Origin: Streptomyces longisporoflavus
Lineage (GTDB): Bacteria > Actinomycetota > Actinomycetes > Streptomycetales > Streptomycetaceae
NCBI RefSeq assembly: GCF_014649775.1
Contig: NZ_BMTR01000005.1
Location: forward strand, 310,001-374,000
DNA length: 64,000 bases
Direction: 5' to 3'
Shown one piece after another: positions 58,233 to 64,000 of this stretch. Below the pieces are notes generated by a model. That model was given only the letters and a program-made list of their open reading frames with translations. It made no database searches and was not told where the DNA came from. Position numbers and translations under genes: made by a program. Each line of letters starts with the position of its first letter. Position 1 is the stretch's first letter.

Positions 58233-58988
58233 ATGCGTGTCTCGCGTGTGCTGCGTGCGGCGCCCGGCCGGCTGCCAGTCCTTACGGCCGTGGGGCTCCT
58301 GCTCCTGTGCGCGCTGTTCGTGGGGCCCGGCACGGCGGGGGCGTCGGTGCGGGACCGGGCCCGGCAGGCGATGGGGCACCACCCGGCGGCGCAGCCCCGG
58401 ATCGTGCCGCGCTCCGAGTGGCTGACCGACGCGGGGCGCGGGCCGCCCGCCCGGTATGCCAAGCGGGTCAGGGCGGTGTTCGTGCACCACACGGACACCC
58501 CGAACGACTACGACTGCGCCGACGCCCCGCGCACCATCCGCTATCTGTACACCGGTCAGACCGAGAGCAGGCAGTGGGACGACATCGGCTACAACTTCCT
58601 CGTCGACCGGTGCGGGACCATCTACGAGGGGAGGGCCGGCGGGGTCAAGCGGGCCGTGGTCGGGGCGCACACGCAGGGCTTCAACCGCGGGTCGGTGGGG
58701 ATCGCGGCGATAGGGACGTTCACGAAGGGGGTGCCTGTTCCCGAGGCGATGACCGACGCGCTGGCGGCGCTGGTGGCGTGGAAGCTCGGCCTCACGGACG
58801 TCGACCCGCGCTCCAAGGTGCGGCTGGTCTCCTCGAACAGCCTCAGCAGGTACCCGAAGGGGAAGAGCGTCAAGTTCAACGCGGTGTCAGGACACAAGGA
58901 CGGCTACTACACGCAGTGTCCGGGTGCGGCGCTGATGGCCGCGCTGCCCGGGATCAGGAAGGAGGCGGCGCGGTTGCAGGACCGGTAG
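58233..58988 (+). CDS. Secreted peptidoglycan-recognition-type N-acetylmuramoyl-L-alanine amidase
   Basis: A 251-residue exported protein. The signal is 'GRLPVLTAVGLLLLCALFVGPGTAGAS' (about 12-38). The PGRP/Amidase_2 domain (about 55-245) has zinc-ligand candidates H85 ('VFVHHTDTP'), H221 ('SGHKDGYYTQCPG') and C229, with Y120 in 'DDIGYNFLVDRCGTIYEGR'. Two Cys (C95, C127) could form a disulfide. It cleaves the amide between muramic acid and the peptide stem, so cell wall turnover or attack on other bacteria is likely. Start ATG 58233 has a poor ribosome site and a '-10'-like GACAGT 6 nt upstream. It is followed by a convergent DUF4240 gene. Confidence 0.9.
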   Translation: MRVSRVLRAAPGRLPVLTAVGLLLLCALFVGPGTAGASVRDRARQAMGHHPAAQPRIVPRSEWLTDAGRGPPARYAKRVRAVFVHHTDTPNDYDCADAPRTIRYLYTGQTESRQWDDIGYNFLVDRCGTIYEGRAGGVKRAVVGAHTQGFNRGSVGIAAIGTFTKGVPVPEAMTDALAALVAWKLGLTDVDPRSKVRLVSSNSLSRYPKGKSVKFNAVSGHKDGYYTQCPGAALMAALPGIRKEAARLQDR

Positions 58989-59029
58989 GGGCCTGCCCCA
59001 GTCGCGGGGGAGCCTCAGTCGGTGTCGTC

Positions 59030-59554
59030 TCAGTCGGCGTCGCCGAAGCGTTCCCAGAGTTTGGGGTAGCGCTGGGCCAGGGCCTTCTCGTTCTCGAGGT
59101 CGAGCGGTGTGCCTTCCGGCTCCGAAGGGGCGGGAGCGATGCCGAGGTCGGGGGTGACCACGCCGGTGAGCTGCTCGTAGGCCTCGTCCGCCGCGAAGCC
59201 GAGTTCCTCGCCGTCGCCGTCGACGTCCTCGTCGAAGTAGTCGAGGAGATCCGCGAGCGAGTCGGGGTCGTGCAGGGCTCCCTCGAAGACCTCACGGCCC
59301 TGGCCGATCAGCCAGCAGCGGAAGTAGTCGAAGGCGTCCTCGCCGGCGCCGCCGAGGATGATCGAAGAAGCTCCCCAGAGGTCCCAGCGGTACGCGCGGT
59401 TGTAACGGGCCTCGAAGTGACGGGCGAAGTCGAGGACCATGTCCGGTTCGAGCTCGAGGAGCCGCTCGGTGAGCAGGTCGGCGTGGTCCTCGGGGTCGCC
59501 GTCGGCGGCCACGCGGGTGCGGTCCACGATCTCCCAGAACTCCGTCTCGTCCAT
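59030..59554 (-). CDS. DUF4240 family protein
   Basis: A 174-residue, strongly acidic cytoplasmic protein of the DUF4240 family. Its signature is 'MDETEFWEIVDRTRV' at the start, 'HFEARYNRAYRWDLWGASSIILGGAGEDAFDYFRCWLIGQGREVFEGALHDPDSLADLL' in the middle, and 'EELGFAADEAYEQLTG' later. Relatives occur as immunity-like or lone proteins. No function is established and no toxin gene is adjacent here. Start ATG 59554; GTG 59557 directly before it is equally possible. Confidence 0.87.
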   Translation of the reverse strand: MDETEFWEIVDRTRVAADGDPEDHADLLTERLLELEPDMVLDFARHFEARYNRAYRWDLWGASSIILGGAGEDAFDYFRCWLIGQGREVFEGALHDPDSLADLLDYFDEDVDGDGEELGFAADEAYEQLTGVVTPDLGIAPAPSEPEGTPLDLENEKALAQRYPKLWERFGDAD

Positions 59555-59711
59555 CACGGGACAAGCATCGGCCCTGGAGGGTGGGTACGCACGCGGAGTG
59601 CGGCGGATGCGGCCCTCTCGTTATGCGTGCACATGCCCATGGAAAACCCGACAGGAGGTGTCGGCATTGAGTGGCAGCCTCCACGACATGGACAACAAGG
59701 AGAGCAGGGAC

Positions 59712-60668
59712 ATGGAGAGCACCTCCGTATCCGCACAGCCCCTGGTCGGGAAGGTCGCGCTCGTCGCCGGGGCCACGCGTGGCGCGGGCCGGGCCATGGC
59801 CGTCGAGCTCGGCCGGGCAGGAGCCACCGTCTACGCCACGGGGCGTACGACTCGTAAGCACACCAGCGAGGTGGGGCGCGACACCGAGACCATCGAGGAG
59901 ACCGCGGAGCTGACCACTGCCGCGGGCCGGGAAGCGGGCGGCGCGGGCGCGGGGATCGCCGTGCCCACCGACCATCTGGTGCCCGAACAGGTCGAGGCCC
60001 TCGTCGAGCGGATCGACCGGGAGCAGGGCCGGCTGGACATCCTGGTCAACGACATCTGGGGCGGTGACATCCACGTCGAGTGGGACAAGAAGATGTGGGA
60101 GCACGACCTCGACAAGGGGCTGCGCCTGATGCGCCTCGGCATCGAGACCCACATCGTCACCAGCCGGTACGCGCTGCCGCTGCTCGTCAAGAACCCCGGC
60201 GGCCTGGTCGTCGAGGTGACCGACGGGACCGAGGAGTACAACGGCCCCAACTACCGCAAGCCCTTCTACTACGACCTCGCGAAGACGGCCCCGCTGCGGA
60301 TGGCGTTCGGCCTCGCCGAGGAACTCAAGGAGTACGGCTGCGCGGCCCTCTGTCTGAGCCCGGGCTGGCTGCGCTCCGAAGCCATGCTCGACACCCACTT
60401 CAAGGTGACCGAGGAGAACTGGCTCGACGGCAGCAAGCAGGACCCGCACTTCGCGATCTCCGAGACCCCGACGTTCGTGGGCCGGGCCCTGGTCGCGCTG
60501 GCCGCCGACCCCGAGGTGGCCCGTTGGAACGGTAAGTCCCTCTCCAGCGGCGGTCTCGCCAAGGAGTACGGCTTCACGGACGTCGACGGTTCGGCGCCGG
60601 ATGCCTGGCGCTACATCGCGGAGGTCGAGCAGAAGGGCAAGCCCGCCGACGTCACGGGCTACCGCTAG
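59712..60668 (+). CDS. Short-chain dehydrogenase/reductase, atypical
   Basis: A 318-residue SDR. The nucleotide motif is 'VALVAGATRGAGRAMAVELGRAGATVYATGRTT' (GxxxGxG with Arg, suggesting NADPH). 'DILVNDIWGGD' replaces the usual NNAG, and 'FYYDLAKTA' supplies Tyr-x-x-x-Lys, but where the catalytic Ser is expected the strand reads 'VVEVTDGTEEYNGPNYRK', so a Thr or other residue must serve. An extended substrate part includes 'LDGSKQDPHFAISETPTFVGRALVALAAD'. The same pattern occurs in a subgroup of plant and bacterial SDRs (DHRS1-like). Start ATG 59712 follows 'AAGGAG' by about 9 nt; ATG 59688 is possible. Confidence 0.88.
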   Translation: MESTSVSAQPLVGKVALVAGATRGAGRAMAVELGRAGATVYATGRTTRKHTSEVGRDTETIEETAELTTAAGREAGGAGAGIAVPTDHLVPEQVEALVERIDREQGRLDILVNDIWGGDIHVEWDKKMWEHDLDKGLRLMRLGIETHIVTSRYALPLLVKNPGGLVVEVTDGTEEYNGPNYRKPFYYDLAKTAPLRMAFGLAEELKEYGCAALCLSPGWLRSEAMLDTHFKVTEENWLDGSKQDPHFAISETPTFVGRALVALAADPEVARWNGKSLSSGGLAKEYGFTDVDGSAPDAWRYIAEVEQKGKPADVTGYR

Positions 60669-60724
60669 CCCTGCCCGCAGCCGGTTCGGCGTGATCGCCC
60701 CCCGGCCGGCGGCATCATGGGGGC

Positions 60725-61696
60725 ATGCGCGCTGCCCGCCTCATCAAGATGGTGCTACTGCTCCAGGCCCGTCCCTCCATGACCGCCGCCGAGCTCGCGG
60801 GTGAGCTCGAAGTGTCCGAGCGGACCATCACGCGGGACGCCCAGGCGCTCTCGGAGGCGGGCGTCCCGGTCTACGCCGACCGGGGGCGGACCGGCGGCTA
60901 CCGGCTCATCGGCGGCTATCGCACCCGGCTCACGGGGCTCGGGCGCAGCGAGGCGGAGGCGCTGTTCCTGTCCGGAGTGCCGGGTGCGTTGCGCGAGATG
61001 GGCCTGGAGGACGCGGCGTCGGCGGCTCGCCTGAAGGTGTCGGCGGCGCTGATGCCCTCGTTGCGGGACGCTTCGCAGAACGCCTCGCAGCGGTTCCACC
61101 TGGACGCTCCGGGCTGGTTCCAGGAGACGCCCGCGCCCGAACTGCTGCCCGCGCTGGCGGACGCGGTGTGGGACGACCGACGCGTCACCGCCCGCTACCG
61201 GCGCCAGGACGCCGAGGTGGAGAGGGAGCTGGAGCCCTACGGCCTCGTGCTCAAGGCCGGGGTCTGGTATCTGTGCGCGCGGGTGCCCGACACGGGTTCG
61301 TTCCGGGTGTACCGCATCGACCGGTTCACCGCGATCGTTGCCGAAGAGGACCGCTTCGTACGCGACGAGGAGTTCGATCTGCCGGGGTTCTGGGAGGAAC
61401 GGGCCGCGCAGTTCGCGCGGGCGATCCTGCGCTCCGAGGTCGTACTGCGGCTCTCCGAGGCGGGCGTACGGCAACTTCCGTACGCCACCGATTCCGCGTC
61501 CACGCGTGAGGCACTGGAGACGGCGAGCGCCCCGGACGAGGAGGGCTGGGTGACGCTGACCCTCGCGGTCGAGAACGAGATGGTGGCGTACACGCAGCTC
61601 ATGTCGCTGGGCCCAGAGGCGGAGGTCCTGGCTCCGGCGGCACTGAGGGAGCGGTTCGCGAGAGCGGCACACCAGATGGCTGATCGCTACCGGTAA
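60725..61696 (+). CDS. WYL-domain transcriptional regulator (YafY/DeoR type)
   Basis: A 323-residue regulator. The N-terminal HTH_11 (about 3-55) reads 'RLIKMVLLLQARPSMTAAELAGELEVSERTITRDAQALSEAGVPVYADRGRTGGYRLI'. A WYL domain follows (about 140-215: 'DDRRVTARYRRQDAEVERELEPYGLVLKAGVWYLCARVPDTGSFRVYRIDRF'), with the variant 'VWYLCA' for the WYL core, and a WCX C-terminal extension. WYL regulators sense nucleic acid or small ligands. ATG 60725 is the only reasonable start; CATCAT lies 6 nt upstream and might be a -10. It follows the SDR gene by 56 bp on the same strand and may regulate it. Confidence 0.9.
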   Translation: MRAARLIKMVLLLQARPSMTAAELAGELEVSERTITRDAQALSEAGVPVYADRGRTGGYRLIGGYRTRLTGLGRSEAEALFLSGVPGALREMGLEDAASAARLKVSAALMPSLRDASQNASQRFHLDAPGWFQETPAPELLPALADAVWDDRRVTARYRRQDAEVERELEPYGLVLKAGVWYLCARVPDTGSFRVYRIDRFTAIVAEEDRFVRDEEFDLPGFWEERAAQFARAILRSEVVLRLSEAGVRQLPYATDSASTREALETASAPDEEGWVTLTLAVENEMVAYTQLMSLGPEAEVLAPAALRERFARAAHQMADRYR

Positions 61697-61720
61697 TGGG
61701 GTGGGCGGGCGGGAAAGAAT

Positions 61721-61737
61721 CCGCCGCGAAGCGGCGG
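61721..61737 (+). terminator. Hairpin after the WYL regulator gene
   Basis: CCGCCGC-GAA-GCGGCGG, a 7-bp stem with a GAA loop, lies 24 bp past the stop codon. Confidence 0.7.
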
Positions 61738-61773
61738 GCCCAAAACGCACCCGCACCCGCACCCGCACACGAC

Positions 61774-61805
61774 TACGGGCCCCCGCCACCCGGCAGAGGC
61801 CCGTA
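61774..61805 (-). terminator. Hairpin downstream of aceE
   Basis: TACGGGCC pairs exactly with GGCCCGTA around a 16-base loop, ending 18 bp before the aceE stop. Three 'cacccg' repeats lie next to it. Confidence 0.6.
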
Positions 61806-61823
61806 CCCGCGTCAAGCCGAAGG

Positions 61824-64000
61824 CTACAAACCGTACTTCGCCCGGGCTTCCTTCACCGCGGAAGCGGGAACCTCGCCCCGCCGCGCCAGCTGCGCGAGCG
61901 CCGCGACGACGATCGACTCCGCGTCGATGCCGAAGTGGCGACGAGCCGCGTCACGCGTGTCCGAGAGACCGAAGCCGTCCGCGCCCAGGGACGAGTAGTC
62001 CTGCTCGACCCACTGCGCGATCTGGTCGGGAACCTGCCGCATGTAGTCGGACACGGCGAGCACGGGACCCTGCGCACCCTCGAGCGCGGTACGCACGTAC
62101 GGAGTGCGCTCCTCGCCGCGCAGGATGGCCTCGTCGGCCTCCAGGGCGTCGCGGCGCAGCTCGGTCCAGGAGGTCGCGGACCACACGTCGGCGGCCACAC
62201 CCCACTCCTCGGCGAGCATCTTCTGGGCCGCGAGGGTCCAGTGGATGGCCGTACCCGAACCGATCAGCTGGATGCGCGAGGCGTTGGCCGCGGGGGAGAG
62301 CCCCGCCGACTCGGCGGTGTTGAAGCGGTACAGGCCGCGCACGATGCCCTCGTCCACACCCACGGGCTTCGCGGGCTGCGGCATCGGCTCGTTGTAGACG
62401 GTGAGGTAGTAGAAGACGTTCTGGTCTTCGCCCTCGTGGGCCTCGCCGTACATGCGGCGCAGACCCTCCTTGACGATCGCGGCGATCTCGTACGCGAACG
62501 CCGGGTCGTACGAAAGCGCGGCCGGGTTGGTCGCGGCGATCACCGGCGAGTGACCGTCCGCGTGCTGCAGACCCTCACCCGTCAGCGTCGTACGACCGGC
62601 CGTCGCGCCGACGAGGAAGCCGCGGCCGAGCTGGTCGCCGAGCTGCCACATCTGGTCGGCGGTGCGCTGCCAGCCGAACATCGAGTAGAAGATGTAGAAC
62701 GGGATCATCGCTTCGCCGTGCGTCGCGTACGACGTCGACGCGGCGATGAAGTCCGCCATGGAGCCGGCCTCGGTGATCCCCTCGTTGAGGATCTGGCCGT
62801 CCTTGGCCTCCTTGTAGTACATCAGCTGGTCGCGGTCGACCGGCTCGTACGTCTGGCCCTTCGGCGAGTAGATGCCGAGCGAGGGGAAGAGCGACTCCAT
62901 GCCGAAGGTGCGCGCCTCGTCGGGGACGATCGGCACCCAGCGCTTGCCGGTCTGCTTGTCGCGTACGAGGTCCTTGACCAGGCGTACGAACGCCATGGTC
63001 GTCGCCACCGACTGCGAGCCGGAGCCCTTGTCGAAGGAGGCGAAGGTCTTGTCCGCGGCGGCGGGCAGCGGGGCCAGCGGCTGCGTGCGGCGGGCCGGGG
63101 CCGGGCCGCCGAGGGCCGCGCGGCGCTCCTGGAGGTAGCGGACCTCGGGCGAGTCGGCGCCGGGGTGGCCGTAGGGCACCACGCCGTCGACGAACTGGCT
63201 GTCGGAGATCGGCAGCTCAAGGAGATCGCGCATGTCCTTGAACTCGTCCACCGTCAGCTTCTTCATCTGGTGGTTGGCGTTCTTGGACTCGAAGCCCTTG
63301 CCCAGCGTGAAGCCCTTGACCGTCTGCGCCAGGATCACGGTCGGGGCGCCCTTGTGGGTGAGCGCCGCACGGTAGGCCGCGTAGACCTTGCGGGCCTCGT
63401 GGCCGCCGCGCGAGAGGTGGAAGCACTCGCTGATCTTGTCGTCGCTGAGCAGCTTGCCGAGCTCGACGAGCGCGGGCTCGGAGCCGAAGAAGTGCTCGCG
63501 GATGTAGGCGGCGTCGCGCGTCGCGTACGTCTGGAACTGCGCGTCCGGCACCTCGCGCAGGCGGCGGACCAGGGCGCCGTTGGTGTCGAGCTTGAACAGC
63601 TCGTCCCAGGCGTTGCCCCACAGGACCTTGATGACGTTCCAGCCGGCACCGCGGAACTGGGCCTCCAGCTCCTGGACCACGCGGAAGTTGGCGCGGACCG
63701 GGCCGTCGAGGCGCTGCAGGTTGCAGTTGATGACGTAGGTGAGGTTGTCGAGACCCTCACGTGCGGCGAGCGCGAGGGCCGCCGTCGACTCGGGCTCGTC
63801 CATCTCGCCGTCACCGAGGAACGCCCACACGTGGGAGCTGGAGACGTCCTTGATGTTGCGGTTGGTGAGGTAGCGGTTGAAGCGCGCCTGGTAGATCGCG
63901 GAGAGCGGACCCAGACCCATCGACACGGTCGGGAACTCCCACAGCCAGGGCAGCCGGCGCGGGTGCGGGTAGGACGGCAGGCCGTCGCCGCCCGACTCGC
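61824..64000 (-). CDS. aceE: Pyruvate dehydrogenase E1, homodimeric type (N-terminal part cut by window)
   Basis: 725 residues of a normally ~900-residue protein; the frame stays open to base 64000. Near the cut, '[29 protein letters not shown]' is followed by the thiamine-diphosphate motif '[34 protein letters not shown]'. Further on come '[25 protein letters not shown]', the transketolase-like '[32 protein letters not shown]' and '[26 protein letters not shown]' at the C-terminus. This is AceE, which decarboxylates pyruvate and acetylates the lipoyl group of E2, lipoate being made by lipB/lipA in this window. It is convergent with the WYL gene. Confidence 0.97.
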   Translation of the reverse strand, partial: ESGGDGLPSYPHPRRLPWLWEFPTVSMGLGPLSAIYQARFNRYLTNRNIKDVSSSHVWAFLGDGEMDEPESTAALALAAREGLDNLTYVINCNLQRLDGPVRANFRVVQELEAQFRGAGWNVIKVLWGNAWDELFKLDTNGALVRRLREVPDAQFQTYATRDAAYIREHFFGSEPALVELGKLLSDDKISECFHLSRGGHEARKVYAAYRAALTHKGAPTVILAQTVKGFTLGKGFESKNANHQMKKLTVDEFKDMRDLLELPISDSQFVDGVVPYGHPGADSPEVRYLQERRAALGGPAPARRTQPLAPLPAAADKTFASFDKGSGSQSVATTMAFVRLVKDLVRDKQTGKRWVPIVPDEARTFGMESLFPSLGIYSPKGQTYEPVDRDQLMYYKEAKDGQILNEGITEAGSMADFIAASTSYATHGEAMIPFYIFYSMFGWQRTADQMWQLGDQLGRGFLVGATAGRTTLTGEGLQHADGHSPVIAATNPAALSYDPAFAYEIAAIVKEGLRRMYGEAHEGEDQNVFYYLTVYNEPMPQPAKPVGVDEGIVRGLYRFNTAESAGLSPAANASRIQLIGSGTAIHWTLAAQKMLAEEWGVAADVWSATSWTELRRDALEADEAILRGEERTPYVRTALEGAQGPVLAVSDYMRQVPDQIAQWVEQDYSSLGADGFGLSDTRDAARRHFGIDAESIVVAALAQLARRGEVPASAVKEARAKYGL

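Noticed and set aside
59030..59554. DUF4240 gene as an immunity gene of a toxin system
   Set aside because: No toxin-like gene or export motif is beside it; both neighbours are enzymes with their own contexts.
1..64000. Mobile element, prophage or biosynthetic gene cluster
   Set aside because: No integrase, transposase, att-like tRNA end or modular synthase is seen; the gene order matches a conserved Streptomyces core region, and GC content appears even.

Overview
The window is a high-GC actinobacterial chromosome segment that I read as Streptomyces. The reasons are the codon bias, gene-dense layout, long perfect hairpins between convergent genes, and a gene set I know from the S. coelicolor SCO2240-to-SCO2183 interval. 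That set contains glnA2, glnE, a malR-type repressor, glnII, an OmpR-type regulator beside glnII, glnA, lipB, lipA and aceE. The window runs in the direction of falling SCO numbers. I see no phage, IS, CRISPR, rRNA or tRNA gene. Both ends cut genes: a 2-hydroxyacid dehydrogenase at the left and pyruvate dehydrogenase aceE at the right.

Region by region: 1-5.2 kb holds the dehydrogenase tail, a repeat-rich spacer, a DUF3105-DUF305 membrane pair, glnA2, a VOC protein and a PNPOx-like protein. 5.2-12 kb holds glnE, a PAP2 phosphatase, a frameshifted malR-like repressor and a GH13 alpha-glucosidase. 12.2-18.8 kb holds a REC-PP2C phosphatase, a probable diiron protein with its ferredoxin reductase and a TetR regulator, and a sigma-like protein fused to a membrane anchor. 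18.9-24.2 kb holds a secreted GH89 enzyme, a lipoprotein and a DUF1996 protein. 24.3-28.6 kb is a LuxR-type two-component system divergent from an MMPL exporter. 28.7-32.5 kb holds an epimerase, the winged-helix regulator with a possible cysteine leader peptide, glnII with a GlnR-like site, and ArsC. 32.6-37.5 kb holds a small conserved protein, DUF2252, a secreted HAD phosphatase and an AraC-VOC pair. 37.5-40.9 kb is a cobalamin riboswitch followed by a three-gene ABC importer. 41-48 kb holds an MBL hydrolase and CGNR regulator around a 13-bp palindrome, then glnA with GlnR boxes, RDD, DUF4191, lipA and lipB. 48-64 kb holds an HTH-TPR regulator, a secreted GH20 enzyme, an FAD oxidoreductase, TIGR01777, GNAT, a membrane PP2C, TetR-SDR, a PGRP amidase, DUF4240, an SDR, a WYL regulator and aceE.

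Nitrogen assimilation is the main theme. Three glutamine synthetase genes, their adenylyltransferase and a likely nitrogen regulator lie within about 42 kb. GlnA keeps the adenylylation tyrosine (Y397), whereas GlnA2 has Trp at the equivalent place. Both glnA and glnII have four GlnR-type half-sites at 11-bp spacing. The second theme is secreted hydrolysis (GH13, GH89, GH20, PGRP amidase, HAD phosphatase).

The strongest oddities are: a 2-base frameshift in the HTH of malR with no malEFG beside it; an in-frame 18-bp repeat expansion that adds about 90 residues to the B12 importer ATPase; a PF10118 'hydrolase' that looks like a diiron oxygenase with its own reductase; a sigma-like/membrane fusion protein; a cysteine-containing small ORF ahead of the regulator next to glnII; an identical 30-bp intergenic module beside long palindromes; and eight genes that look leaderless (TANNNT 6-8 nt before the start codon).
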